From Peromyscus leucopus (lineage: Eukaryota; Chordata; Mammalia; Rodentia; Cricetidae), in the NCBI RefSeq assembly GCF_004664715.2, contig NC_051072.1:33196642-33260641 (forward strand): DNA of 64,000 nt. Direction: 5' to 3'. A program made the position numbers and the translations under genes. The notes under the pieces were generated by a model. The model had not been told where the DNA came from, did no database searches, and saw only the letters and a list, made by a program, of their open reading frames with translations. Position 1 is the first letter of the stretch; the number at the start of each line of letters is the position of its first letter. Positions 46,070-58,667 of the stretch are shown in pieces.

Positions 46070-46110
46070 CATTATGTATTGTAAATCAAATAACTAAATA
46101 AAGGATATAA
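45691..46110 (+). mobile_element. Old L1 3' UTR (plus) with (GT)n
   Basis: 'ggaggcctcaaccctacaca', 'ggagaaatagtttttcccca' and 'ggttatccaacaacaaatga' match the 44282 fragment, and continue to 'gaaggttgtatttatgtatt'. A pure GT array at 46023-46069 precedes the end. Confidence 0.65.
46023..46069. repeat. (GT)n microsatellite
   Basis: About 23 uninterrupted GT units within the old L1 3' UTR. Confidence 0.95.
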
Positions 46111-46685
46111 AACAAAGGAAGAATATTTAAAAGAGACAAATGCATTTGCTCAACATATCTAGTCTAGGAGAATCTGATATTAGCTATTTCTGGTGATAAG
46201 TTGATCATTTGGAGCTTTACCATCATTACCATACCTTTTAAAATGTTGTTCACAATAACAAATCATAATAATTAAACTAATGCCAAACAGTAAGATTTAA
46301 AAACATTATAAGAAGACACATAATTAAATATTGTCAATTATTTGACATAATTAAGAGTAATAAATGAAGATTATGATATTAGTTCTAAATAATGAGTAAA
46401 TACTACACAGTTTCACTGTTAAGACTAGAGATACATATGTGATCAGTTTCTACCCTTCAATCACAGCAGAAAAGCAGATGGAAGTCATGTGAAAAAAAGC
46501 TGGAATCCAAAGACATTTCTAGTGTTTAGCTGCTGTGTTGAAATTGCATGTGCATTTCTTTTCTTCTTTTTTATGGTTCCTGCTTTTAAATGTTTTCATA
46601 AACAGCAATAATATGCATAATAATATGACGTAATATACAAGTTCTAGAGTCAGAATGTGATTCATATTTGCACTACAGTTGCAAG
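46111..46685. other. Unique AT-rich sequence
   Basis: Nothing recognised. Confidence 0.4.
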
Positions 46686-46800
46686 TGATAGCTGGTCTAT
46701 AATCTCAGCACTTGGGAGTCTGAAGAAGGAGGATTATCATGAGTCTGAGTCTAGTCCAGGAGTCAATTCAAGACCTTTCCTCAAAAATGAAACAAAAGAA
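46686..46800 (+). mobile_element. Ancient B1/PB1-like SINE (plus)
   Basis: 'gatagctggtctataatctc', 'agcacttgggagtctgaaga' and 'aggaggattatcatgagtct' are a diverged 7SL-derived SINE with an A-rich end. Confidence 0.6.
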
Positions 46801-46894
46801 AATGCATGCTGCTAACATAAGGGGCTACTTAACTTCTTTTTGTCTCACTTTCTGCCTCCCTGTATGGTGAAGAAGATAATCATCACTAACCTAA

Positions 46895-47330
46895 GGGTAG
46901 CATGAACACTCATGTGGTATGTACTAAATTTTCACACAAATATCCACTGTTGTTTGGTTATGTCTATACCTATTTCTAACCCTCCAATTCCCCCCACCTT
47001 CCTCCCATCTCCATCTCAACTTCATAGTCTCTTATTTTTAAGCACTCTTCTTAGTCCCTTTACTGCTGCTGATATGTGGATGGATATGGAGTTACCCACT
47101 GAGGTATGGTCACCCCCTTCCCAAAGCAAAGTTAGTTTTCCTCAGCTGATAGCAATCAACTGGCAATAGCTCCTGAGCCTTGGGTAGGGCTAATAGAATC
47201 CCTCCCCACTCTATGTTGGAAATTTAACTGGTCCAGCGGTTTGGGGCTGGTATCCAGAGCATCTGTGTTCATATATGCAACAGCTATTTCAGGTACAGAG
47301 CCTAGCAGTAAAGATTTTTAAATCATTAAT
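46895..47330 (-). mobile_element. Old L1 3' UTR (minus)
   Basis: Pyrimidine-rich start ('ccaattccccccaccttcct'), then 'caactggcaatagctcctga', 'gccttgggtagggctaatag' and 'ctccccactctatgttgg' follow the Lx-type 3' UTR in reverse. Confidence 0.55.
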
Positions 47331-48145
47331 TCCAGGTTAATGCACAAATACTAATCTCATTTTGGAAAAAAAAATGTCTACTCAAATAAAGTCTTTGCAA
47401 CATGTATTGCCCTTTCTACATGCATGACAGATGCATTTTGACTGAACCAGGACAGTAAGTATAAACATTTCTATGTCACACACACAAACACATGATTATT
47501 TAATTAAAAATGTGTTTTATCTGCATGCTTGACAATATTCTTACATGAAAACACTGATTTTTTTTGGAGAAAGTTCTCTGAGGGTGTATTTGTACTTAAA
47601 TGAAAAATGGGTTATGAAACACTAGTTTTGATAATTTATACAGTAAGTATAAAGCCATGGTTGAAAAATATTTTGTCATCACATCACTAGAGACAAAGGT
47701 TTAAAGTTCTTATTCATCTTTTAAAAGCACTGATATTTTAAACATGCCATTTTATAATTGTATTTGTACATGAATACAAACATATGACTCATAAGAAATA
47801 TTAGGAAACATTATTTTATGATTACTATTTCCTCATGCATGCTTAATGTTGAATTTACATCTTGTGAAAACAGTATTTTACAGTGGATACAAAACTGACC
47901 CAGATGTAGTTTTATACCCAAATATAATATAGCCTCACCACCATTAACTAACCAAATACAAAAACTTCTAAATATAAACCACACAGTAACAGCCTCGAAC
48001 TTGTTATTTAGCATTAATGCAGAGACTGAGACTTAATCCCCAACTGACTACATTATATACAACATATTTTTATGATCTGAAGGGGAAATAATATCTTAAA
48101 GAAGAATATTTTTGACATGTAATACCTTTTATGACTAATTTTGTT
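47331..48145. other. Unique AT-rich sequence
   Basis: Nothing recognised. Confidence 0.4.
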
Positions 48146-48525
48146 TCATAATATTTTATTAATATGTATATAATTTCATTCAATATATCTTTATTCCTCC
48201 TCTTCCTCCTCCCAACTGCTCCTTATACATCCTGCTTCTTCTACTCACCTGTTTGTTTCCTCTTTGTTGTTGTTGTTAGAAGAGATTATCTGTCAGCACT
48301 TGTGTTGGTCTTCTGGCTTCTATACCCTTCCTTCCTCCTCTTCTTCACTGTTCCCTGAGCCTTAAGTTAGAAGTTGTACTGTAAGTTCATTAACTAGGGT
48401 AGACACCCCACAATCCATTAACCTCTGGATTTTGACCAGTTGTGGTCTCTGTAATGATTTCCATCTACTTCAAAAAGGAGCTTCCTTGATGAGGGAGTAA
48501 CTAAGATAAGCACCAGTGACAAAAT
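48146..48525 (-). mobile_element. Old L1 3' UTR (minus)
   Basis: 'cctcctcttcctcctcccaa', 'tgttccctgagccttaagtt', 'gaccagttgtggtctctgta' and 'aaaaaggagcttccttgatg' follow the Lx-type 3' UTR in reverse. A (GTT)n run lies near 48267. Confidence 0.6.
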
Positions 48526-49479
48526 CTTCTCAATCTATGTGATTCTACCTAATTAGTCATGATTATATAAAAAAGTATTTTCCTCTTAATATCAATGAAA
48601 GAGTACCCAATATTTGGTCACAGTTTTAATAGATTAGGTAACTCATTAAAAAATATTTATTTTGAACTTTTTGCTATGGAGATATTTATGTTTTTATTTT
48701 ATTACATGGATTTAATAATGTAATTATTCAATGAGTATTTATTGTTTGGGTATAATTTCTCAGACACTATTCTAGTAAAAAGAGTACAACATGAAGCAGA
48801 AATATACATTATTTCTTTGTTCCTAATTGCTGTGAAGGAATACAGAAAGTGCATAAAGTAATCACATGAAATATATAGGGGTCAAAAAATAATAATTGAT
48901 TTTGCAGAATCATGCATCAAAGAAAGGAGATGGAAAATGAAAGAAAATATTTTTTATTCAAAACTCTTACTAAATATTTTATAAGTAAAAAAATTCAGTA
49001 ATTTAATATGGATAAACTGATGTTTTTCAAATAATACACATTCCTGTCTTGGCTAAGAAATTCTTACTGCCTGTATTCCACGGACACACTGTATCAGCTG
49101 ATCATCTCAGGAGGCTAACTACATAGACTGATCACCCCCAAAGCACAGATAAGCACAAATTGAGTATTTCACAGAGTGTCCCCTGCTTCCTCGCACGACA
49201 CATGCCTGAACCTGACTCTTAAAGCATATGTACCAGTAAATTTATGCAGACTACGCAGGTAATATTTAGGAATATATATGTAATGCAATAACAATTGATG
49301 AAAAAAGAGGCAATGGATTTGAGAGCAAGGAGTAACCTCTTAAAGGAGGGTCTTGAAGGTGGAAAGGGAAGAGTGAAATGTTGCTATTATAACCTCAAAA
49401 CTTTGAAAATACAGTGGACATTTGTAAGTACTTCTGAAACAGTTATCATACAAATGTACTTTAAATGCACTGATCATCG
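48526..49479. other. Unique AT-rich sequence
   Basis: Nothing recognised. Confidence 0.4.
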
Positions 49480-49585
49480 GGGTAATGAAATTTAAAACAA
49501 TAAGGAATAATCATACACCTGTTAGAATTGCTACTATTAAGAAAATGAAAGATAACATGTGGGTCAGAATGCAGAGAATTCCAGA
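49480..49585 (+). mobile_element. Old L1 fragment (plus)
   Basis: 'catacacctgttagaattgc' and 'gaaagataacatgtgggtca' resemble a conserved L1 ORF2 3' stretch ('cacacctgttagaatggc'). Confidence 0.5.
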
Positions 49586-49735
49586 AGCCTGCCCATCCCC
49601 CTGCCTGGGTGCCCCCCAAACAGTTCGAGTCAAACAACTGTCTTGCGTGTCCAGAAGGCCTATTCCAGTCCCATGGGGGCTCCACAGCCACCAGTCCACA
49701 GTTCATGGGTTTCCACTAGTGTGGTCCATCATCTC
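49586..49735 (-). mobile_element. L1 3' UTR fragment (minus)
   Basis: 'ctgcctgggtgccccccaaa', 'gggggctccacagccaccag' and 'cacagttcatgggtttccac' align with the minus L1 at 51890-52010 but are diverged. Confidence 0.55.
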
Positions 49736-50392
49736 TGCACATCCTCCCATTGGAAATAATCTAATAAATATAGAGCAGAAACATGTAAGTCATTTAGACA
49801 GACTTTTAAAAGTATGTTGTTAGAATTGAAAATATTTTTAACAGGATGATTGACAGAGTATCAAATTTTATGTTTTAGATTAAAACAAATATAAAGTCCT
49901 TATTTTAAATAAAAATTACCCTCTATATGCATCTCATTGACGTTTTATGCAAGTTTTTCATTAAAATAGAAACATAATATGAGCTAATGTTGTCCTTATG
50001 GACACCTAAATCATACCAGTATAAGCAAAAATTTATTATTCTTACCTGAACTATATATAAATTTATTATTATTCAAAAATAAACAAAAGTAGAAGTACAT
50101 GATAATTTATATTTTATTTAATTGCATTACTAACTACATATTCACAAGAAAATACTTTTCAAATATTAAGATATAAAAGATTCAATCATTTTATACAATA
50201 ACCTTAAGTGTATATATAAAAAATAGGACATTCAAAGTGAAACTTCTTAAAATATCCGTGCAACTAATTCTGTTTCCTTGGGGGTGACCAGATGCAATAA
50301 CTGAGTTTCCCTCTTCTATTATGCCATTTATATGATAGTTTTATTTTTCAATTTATATAAAAAATGTGTGCTTTCTTTATTGCTTTGTAAAT
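49736..50392. other. Unique AT-rich sequence
   Basis: Nothing recognised. Confidence 0.4.
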
Positions 50393-50505
50393 TATTTTTA
50401 ATATTTTTTTTTTCTGGAGCTGAGGACCGAACCCAGGGCCTTGCATTTGTTAGGCAAGCGCTCTACCACTGAGTTAAAACCCCAACCCCTATTTTTAATA
50501 TTTTT
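50393..50505 (-). mobile_element. ID SINE (minus), 16-bp target duplication
   Basis: Body 50409-50489: on the minus strand a GGGGTTGGGG start, 'actcagtggtagagcgcttg' (A box), 'ggccctgggttcggtcctc' (B box) and 'agctcc' then the A tail. This is the tRNA-Ala/BC1-derived ID element. tatttttaatattttt flanks it at 50393-50408 and 50490-50505. Sequence is well preserved. Confidence 0.95.
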
Positions 50506-51085
50506 ATTACATGTATATTTTTAAAAACAATTTGTCATGTTCATTTTTATGTTTTTGCTTGTTCAATTTATGTTGGAGTTACTTTTTTATGACAAAGAAT
50601 TGAAATTGCTAACCTATTTAGGTTCTGTGTAGCCACTTTTATTACCATAGATTACAAAGTACCTCTTGCTTTATTAAAGTTATTAAAATTTTTGTCTTAA
50701 ATGATTTTATGTAACAAGATGTTTACTGTCATTTTTAGTGTCTTTTATATTACTCTAGCATTACTGTATTATAAACATATCTGTATATTTTCACAGTAGG
50801 CTAAAAATTATTTTCATGCAGTTCTTATTACCATTATTTGTTCTTTTATGCCCAATACTACTGAATAATGGTCATTGTAGTAAGTTGGGGATGATATGCT
50901 AAACCTATCACAGTCTTTCATCAACCCAGAGATGTAGGAAGAAGCAGAAGCTGAGTTGGAAAAGACATGGTAAAAGATAAGGTGATCAAAGACTAAGAAT
51001 TTTTGGCTAGAATGAAATAATTGCTTTCATACATGGTATGGTGAAAGTAGTTAATGAATTAGTGACAGCCTTGTTAATGTTGGAT

Positions 51086-51087
<2 letters not shown>
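50506..51087. other. Unique AT-rich sequence
   Basis: Nothing recognised. Confidence 0.4.

Positions 51088-51119
<32 letters not shown>
51088..51119. repeat. (GT)n(AT)n microsatellite
   Basis: GT array followed by six AT units. Confidence 0.9.
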
Positions 51120-52990
51120 GTTCTTTCATTTTGTATATTTTATACAATGTGTTTTGATCTTTTTTTTATCACTTCCTCAACTTCTCTTAGATTCATCTTC
51201 CCTCCCTACCCACCCAAATTTGCTCTCCTCTTTCACCCCTCCTTTGTCTTCTACAACCAACAAGTCCAGATGGTGGTGGTCATGGAGTTCTCTCTCCTCT
51301 CTCTCTCTCTCTCTCCCTTCCTCCCTCCCTCTCTTTGTCTCCTCCATCTCTCTGTCTCTGTCTCTCTTTCTCTTCTCTCCCCAACAGCTACCAATTCCCA
51401 ATAGGTCCTTCATTAAGGTGTTCAATTTCATACCAAACTGAGCTATCTCAGCTGGATTTGGTCTGATTTGAGCTTACACAAATCTTGCACCTGCTGTCTC
51501 AACTGAAATGACTTTATACGTGCAACTTCCCTGCTGTGCACGAAGACAGTTTTCTTGAAGTCATCCAATATTCCTGATTCTGACTCTCTTTCCTCCCCAT
51601 GTCCCACAGTAATCCTTCCACCTTTTTTTAAAATTTTATTTTGCAATACTATTCAGTTCTACATAACAGCCGCAGATTCCCTTGTTCTCTCCTTCCTACC
51701 TCCCTCCCCTTCCCCCCAGCCCCCCCCCCCATTCCCACCTCCTCCAGATCAAGATCTCCCCTAGGACTGAAATCGACCTGATAGACTCAGTCCAGGCAGG
51801 TCCAGTCCCCGACTCCCAGATTGAGCCAAGCGTCCCTGCATAAGTCCCAGGTTTCAAACAGCTAACTCATGCAACGAGCCCAGGACCTGGTACCACTGCC
51901 TAGATGCCTCCCAAACAGATCAAGCCAATTGACTGGATCAGAGGACCTGATCCAGTTGGGGACCCCTCAGCCTTTGGTTCACAGTTCATGTGTTTCCATT
52001 CGTTTGGCTGTTTGTCCCTGTGCTTTATCCCAACCTTGGTTTCAACAATTCTCGCTCATATAAACCCTCCTCTTTCTCACTAATTAGACTCCCAGAGCTC
52101 CACCAGGGGCCTAGCGATAGATGTCTGCATCTAGATCCCTCAGTCCTTGGATGGGGTTTCTGGCACAACTATTAGGGTGTTTGGCCATCCCATCACCAGA
52201 GTAGGTCAGTTCGGGCTGTCTCTCGACCATTGCCAGCAGTCTTTTGTGGGGGTATCTTTGTGGATTTCTGTGGGCCTCTTTAGCACTTTGTTTCTTCCAC
52301 CTTTTGAAGAGAGGTTCCATATATATGTTCCATTTAGGCTGAGTATTCAGTAGTTTCCTACTCTTTGCACCTTGGTCAATTGTGGATTTCTCTGTTAAGT
52401 ACCATCAACTACAAGTATAAGTATCTTGGATGATAATTAAATTATGTATTAATGTATGAATGTGATGATAATAATGAGGAAGCAGCCTAAGTGTACTCCC
52501 AGTACTGTCCCTTACTAGTTTCCAGGTTTCTACAGTCACTCCATGGTCTATAATCCATCTGACGATATGGAGCTAGGAACCTCAGATGAGAGAAAACGTG
52601 TGACATTTGTCTTTCCCTGTCTGAGTTGCCTCACTATATATAATCTTTTCTTGTTTTGTCTGTTTAAATGTGAAGTTCTTGATTTCATTTTTTTAGAGAT
52701 GAGAAATATATACACCACATTTTAATAATGCATTATCTGTTCAATGACATTTAGGTTCTTTCCATTTCCTAGTGTTATTGTGAATAGAGTGGCCATGAAC
52801 ATAGTTCAGTATTTGTGGAGTAGACTGTCAAGTACTTTCACCATATCCCAAAGAGTGGTTTAGCTGACTCATAAGGTAGACTTATTTTTAGCTTTTCAAG
52901 GATCTTCCATACTGAATTCCAGAGTGGCTGCACCAGTTTACAAAACCAAACAAGGTGAATCAGAATTTCCCTTTCTCCATGTCCTCAATA
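51120..52990 (-). mobile_element. Old Lx-type L1 3' end (minus), interrupted
   Basis: Reading in reverse L1 order: pyrimidine block 51170-51250, a CT array 51290-51372, 'caattcccaataggtccttc', 'cttgcacctgctgtctcaac', 'ttgaagtcatccaatattcc', then a younger L1 (51627-52293), then 'gcaccttggtcaattgtgga', 'taccatcaactacaagta', 'catttaggttctttccattt', 'ggccatgaacatagttcag' and 'ctgaattccagagtggctgc'. Non-coding and fragmented. Confidence 0.7.
51615..52305 (-). mobile_element. Younger L1 3' UTR nested in old L1, 12-bp target duplication
   Basis: Body 51627-52293 (667 bp, 5'-truncated), T-rich tail first, C-rich complement of the G-rich tract at 51700-51740, then 'gactcagtccaggcaggtcc', 'caggtttcaaacagctaact' and 'caaccttggtttcaacaatt'. 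Same lineage as 5968 and 26340. cttccacctttt at 51615-51626 and 52294-52305 is the perfect duplication. It contains the 93-bp segment deleted from the 26340 copy. Confidence 0.95.
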
Positions 52991-53298
52991 GTATTTTACA
53001 AGAGATGATAAATGATAGGAAGATAAATGATAAGTCAGAATTCGAAGAAATAGGTCTCATTATAAAATTTTCATGAATACATGTCAATAGATTCTATCCC
53101 TATATATCTCTCTCTCACATGAATGTCAATATTCTCTCCTCTCTTCTTTTGGCTATTACATGCTTTCTCCTAAACAGTTCCACATTTTGCACTCAAATGA
53201 CATATATATCATTACTGTCTCTTTGTTATCCCTTCTTCTTTCAATTAAGGCCTCTTTCCCCTCTCCCTCTGATCATGGTCTCTTTTCATGATCTACAC

Positions 53299-53342
<44 letters not shown>

Positions 53343-54971
53343 ATTTAAATCTAGATTCTACATTTTTCTTTATATTATCCTAGGGATCTTTCTTTGCTTG
53401 CATTTTGGCTAAAACAGTTATATATGTAAAAACTTACAGATGAACTCACTTCATTTGATTAATATTAATTTTGATGAAGTTTGAGTATAGTATTGTCATA
53501 ACTTACATTAATCAAGTACATTTTTTAATCAATCAATACTAACCATGATAGGATTCTATTTTTATCACCTCATATTAATCCCATGCTTAGTACCATTGTA
53601 TGTTCAAATTATTTTTACATAATCAGCTAACATAGTTATAAAATATTGACTCAGCAGTAGTTATCATTTTGATACTATTTAGTAATGTTGTCTAACATTG
53701 TGTGCTCAGCTGATTGCACAGGTAACTGCAACTATGAATCAATACTATTCATTATTCCTCAGATTTTTGGCTCATGCCTGTTTCTGTTACAGCATCACAT
53801 CCAGGGTCCCATGCTGCACTCAAGTCTCCTTCTGCTCTGAATTGTTGTTTCCTTTCATTGATTGCCTTCAGTGTTCTGAGAGCTGATGAAGCATTTTGTA
53901 GAATTTCTATCAATGGCGAAATTTCTGATACTTTTAGTTTTTCATAATATTAAACAGTAATTATGGGATATATGAGGAAGAAGACCCTAAAGATGAGGTA
54001 TTACTCTTATCACTTTTACTACAAGTGATTATTATACCTAATTTTGTCATTATTGGTATGAGTTTTGAACACTTGGTTTAAGAATTGTTGGTTAGATTTT
54101 GCTACAATAAGGCCTGTATTTTCCCCTTCTTGTATGATACTGTACTATTACAGAAATTCAGTGTAGAGCACATGTAAGGGGAATCAAGTTCTACTTCCTG
54201 AAGAACAACAATATTAATAAAAATTATTTAAATTGTTTATGTCCAAGATACTTGCCTATTAATTTTTATATTACTACTAATCATTTTAGATTAGAATAAT
54301 GAATATTTATTGAATGATTTGGTGATAATCCAACAGTATTATTTTCATGAAATCATACATCATTGATTAATAAGGACCATGTGTTAACTCTTGTCTTATT
54401 CATGTTCCTTCACATCACTGTTGTAGATGCAGTGTGTGCCAATACCTTAAGAAACTGTTTAACTACTTGCCTACCACATCTGAAGCCTCTTGCATGTGTC
54501 TGAAGATACTTTGTTTTTTACATATAAAATATTATATAGCAAAATCAAGTTTCAACATCTAATATGCGTTTAATCAAGATTTCTAAGGTATTACATTTAT
54601 TTTAAATAATTTGTTTAATTTATAAGATAAAACTTAGCAGAGAAGTTATGTTAGTAATATTAAAGTTGTATACTTATTCTTGTGTAATAAAGTTAAATTA
54701 ATAAATAAACTTGATCCACTAAGGCTACCATTTCCCATAACAGATATAGTTTTTAAAATATATAAATCGGAAAAAATCATGATAAAATGATTTACGTTAA
54801 AGTTGTTTTTCTTGTTAAAGCTAAAGACAAACTTCGTCTAAATTAATAAAGTTGATGAAGAAAAAATAATGTAGAATAAACCTATAGACTACAGGATATA
54901 TAGTAAAAACATGGCTTTCTCCTAAACAATATAGTGAAGGTTTATATACATAATTACTGAGTTTACATAAA
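52991..54971. other. Unique AT-rich sequence with (CA)n
   Basis: A pure (CA)n array at 53297-53341. Otherwise no recognised repeat or gene. Confidence 0.45.
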
Positions 54972-55467
54972 AAAGTCTATGGTGATATTTTATATGTGCT
55001 GAAATGTGATTTTATTTGTATGTTAATAAATAAAGTTGCCTGGGGGTTAGAGCTAATAGCAAGCTATGTAGCAGAAGTCTGACAGTGGTAGCACACACCC
55101 TTAATCAGATCAAATGGCAGGCAGAGTCTGTGTGTTCAGGGACACAGCCAACATGATGACACATGCCTTTAATCTCAACACCAACCATAGAGACCTGGAG
55201 GTCTGTATAGGCAGGCAGTGATGATGAGGTTATGTGGTTGGGTTTAGAACCAATGAGAAGGCAGAATAGAAGGTCAATAAAAAATACAGACACACAGGAA
55301 GTAGGTCTCTTTATCAGGGGAAGGACAGCAGCAGCAGTGGGTGGTAAGAAGGTGGTCTTGGTCTCAGCTCTTAGCTACTGCTCTCTTACCTCTGGGATTT
55401 TAACTCTGCATTTGGCTCTGTGTTTCTTATTTAATAAGACCATTTAGAATTACATCTACAAAAGTCT
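54972..55467 (+). mobile_element. Composite repeat, subfamily B, full length, 7-bp target duplication
   Basis: Body 54979-55460 (482 bp), ATGGTGATATTTTATATG to TTAGAATTACATCTACA. aaagtct flanks it at 54972-54978 and 55461-55467. This is the best full-length reference of subfamily B: AATAAATAAAG at 55025, first B1-like core at 55079-55140, second at 55150-55180, 'gacctggaggtctgtatagg' at 55191, and a 3' block ending at the conserved tail. Confidence 0.9.
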
Positions 55468-55967
55468 GTGTATTTTCTGCAAATATAAAAAAAATTAGTT
55501 TTCCCTATTATATTCACAACATTCTGCAGAACATACTAACATCTCTTACAGGCTTCTTTTTAATCCTATAACTTTTAAAAACTCATCAACATAATCATTC
55601 TCCACATATATCAACTAGTTTTCTTATTTGATTTTTCTCCTGGTTTTTAGATCTGGATTCATAGTCTTCTGCTTCTCTGGTACCAAAAATGCTAAAGTGC
55701 CTGTGGCAAATGTGCTAAATGAGTATATTTGCAAGATTGATGTTCTAAGTGCCTCATTGGACAAATTCTCTATTTGGGTCTGCATAAATTAGTGCTTTTA
55801 TAGTAAGTATATAAATAAAATGCATACTATTCAGGTGCAATCTTTTGTATAATGGATTTGTGTGTTTAGTTTTTTTCTTTTTCTTTTCTTTTTGTTTGTG
55901 GATTTGATACAAGGTAGAATCTTCTAAGAACTGGGAATCTAAACTGAAGAATTGCCTCCATCAGACT
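55468..55967. other. Unique sequence
   Basis: Nothing recognised; T-rich patch near 55870. Confidence 0.4.
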
Positions 55968-56242
55968 GGCCTGTAGGCAACTTTGTGGGACATTTTTTGA
56001 CTAATGATGGATGTGGGAGGGTCCAGCTCACTGTGGGCAGCTCCACCCCAAGCAGGTAGTCATAAATTGTATAAGAAAACAGGTTGAGCAAGACAATAAG
56101 AAGCCTTCTTTCATGGCCTCTGTTTCAGTTCCTGCCTCTGGATTCCTGCTCTGAAGGAGTGTAAGGTGAAATAAACCATCTCCTCCAAAGTTGCTTTTGA
56201 TCTTGGGACTTATCACAGCAATATAAAAATAAATAAAACAGT
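55968..56242 (-). mobile_element. Old rodent repeat, URR1-like (minus)
   Basis: 'gatggatgtgggagggtcca', 'aagaaaacaggttgagcaag', 'ttctttcatggcctctgttt', 'cagttcctgcctctggattc' and 'aaataaaccatctcctcc' match the 21784-22620 element in reverse. Diverged. Confidence 0.65.
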
Positions 56243-58317
56243 ATGACAAAAATGTTTTAGATATGTCCATTCAGGTTACTCCTTTCTTAGTTTTTATTTT
56301 ATTTTATACTGTAAAATATTTTCCAAACATTATATTATTTTTGACTTTATAGATGTAAAAAAGTCATTGTAATATATACATACATATATATCATTATTTT
56401 ATTTTCTGTATGTGTACAGACACAGTTGAATACTTCCATTAAAACTGCTCATATTATTTTTGACATCTCTTTCATTCCTAAGAACATTCAGAACTGTGCC
56501 ATTATTTAACATAGCAGATAGATATGTATTTTGCTACATTTGGAAATAAATTATTTTGAAAAATAATATAGCTAGGTATATTTTGAAAAAACTTAGATTC
56601 CTTATTTTAGCTTTCCCATTTTCACAGGAAGCTTTTGAATATTCTGAAGAGATTTCTATGAAGGAAGTCAGCCACTTCTGGAATGTTTCTCCTCTATACT
56701 TTCTTACATCCGTTATGTTCAGAAGTCTTACAGGTGGCCCATTTCATGAAGTAACACAAATTATGTACAATGAGTCATGACTTAATCAAAATCATGTATT
56801 TAAACCAGTCATTACAAGTCATAACACTACAATCAACAATTGACAAATGTCCTATATAATAACCAAAAAAAATCATGTTTGTAAGATGAAAACAGCTTAC
56901 AGATAGTCTTTAAAATGTGTACTTTGTAGTTGTTAATATATAGTATTACTTTATTATATAATTTGTCCCTTCTTATAAATAAGTTTAGATAGTGTGTTGA
57001 AAAGAAATTAGACTATTAGAAGTATCTACGATATTATCAATTACCTACTAACATTTCTTTCATCAATAAGGATTAAAAAGTTATGATTTGTTGTAAACTC
57101 AAGGGTAAATTCTTATTCCCATTAACTTTAAGCCCACTGCTTCTTTTTTTCCATAATTCGATTAGTTGTGCCTGAGGTAAAAGGTCTTTCCAGATCAATC
57201 TGAAATTGAGTGATGCTATATTACAGTATGTGACAAGTATTTTCTTTTACCCATGGTATAAATAAACATCTGTGGTAATCAATATGATGTGTAAAATTAG
57301 TTTAGCAGCTCAAGGTCAATGCCTTGGACATATTGAATACATGGTAATAGTAATGAAGGATGTAACCTGTTGATTTATTAGACTCATAGGGAATGGCTTC
57401 TTATTGAAAATTAAGCAACACTGGCAAAAAGCTTAACCAAGTAAAGTAGGTGATGAGGAGCCCCCTTTGTCATAAAATTAAGGGAGATTTTAATGTGGAG
57501 TTTGATTTTGCAACCTGTGTTCTATAGGAAAAGACAAACATGGCATCAATTCGGGGTTGTTTTCTGAATTATAGTGGTATAGAATGAAGAGTATATAGAT
57601 CACTTTTAAAGGCATATTTGAGTGTTAGGTTAGCACTTTAGGCATAAGTAGAGCATGAAACTGGAATAAATAATTCTCAAGCCAGATATCTTAAGAAGTC
57701 TCCAGAGAAGATCAATGCCGAGTGGTGGAATAAAGAACAATGGATTTGGAAACAAATACGAATACCACAGATAAGAAATTTTATTAATGATGCTTAGCTA
57801 CAAAAGAATGGGTGGGTCTGTTGCAGTCTTTTCTGGAGTTACTTCTGCTCAGTCAGCTGGTTTCTAATCAGATTAATTTTGTGAGAAGTCTTTGAGCTAA
57901 AGTCATTTTTGATGAACATAAAGTTAAATTATATGAAGAGAATTCAAAATTGATAAGATACTCTACACTCTTATTTACTTGTGATGTGGCCATTCTGTGA
58001 TGGAATGATATAATTGTTTTTGGAAGACAGACTTAAATAATTTCTGATATCAAAATACTCTTAAAACATATTCTATGAAGAAAACTAAAACATTCTGTTT
58101 TGATGTTTTCTTCATTTACTAAAATTGTGAACATCAATTGATATGCTGCTATGGATAGGAAACTCTCACAGAACTTTCTTTACCGTTAGAACTACAGAAG
58201 ATAGATCATTTCTGAGAGAGGAGAAACAGTGGTCTCCAGAGACTTGCCCCTTGGTGGTAGGTAAGCAAATTCCAAGAAGTCAGACTTAAATATATATGAG
58301 CAACACTAAATGAGCTC
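56243..58317. other. Unique AT-rich sequence
   Basis: No recognised repeats or genes over 2 kb. Confidence 0.45.
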
Positions 58318-58505
58318 AGAAAATTTTATTTGTAAACATATATGTATAAACATATGTATGTAACATTTATAATTAAAGAATAAATAGCCACAAATTTGAG
58401 AAGAAACGGGAGGAGCACTGGGGGAGTTAAAGAGTGAAGAGGGTGTGGGATAATGATGTAAATACTGTACTCATATATAAAATTATCAAAATACTTTTTG
58501 ATTCT
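58318..58505 (+). mobile_element. Old L1 terminal 3' UTR (plus)
   Basis: 'catatgtatgtaacatttat', 'aattaaagaataaatagcca', 'caaatttgagaagaaacggg', 'gtgggataatgatgtaaata' match the last part of Lx-type L1. Confidence 0.55.
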
Positions 58506-58507
58506 TG

Positions 58508-58614
58508 CTCTCTTTTGTTCTCTCTCCTCCTCCTCCTCCTCCTCCTCTTCCTCTCTTCTCTTCTCCTATCGCTGCCTTTCTCGTTCTCTTCCTTCCTCTT
58601 TCCCTCCTTCCCTC

Positions 58615-58617
<3 letters not shown>
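58508..58617. repeat. Polypyrimidine tract with (TCC)n
   Basis: About 110 bp of nearly pure C/T, including eight TCC units at 58526-58549. Triplex-prone. Confidence 0.9.

Positions 58618-58667
<50 letters not shown>

Noticed and set aside
50409..50489. tRNA gene at the ID element
   Set aside because: A and B boxes are present, but the sequence has an A tail and a 16-bp target duplication, which identify a SINE and not a functional tRNA.
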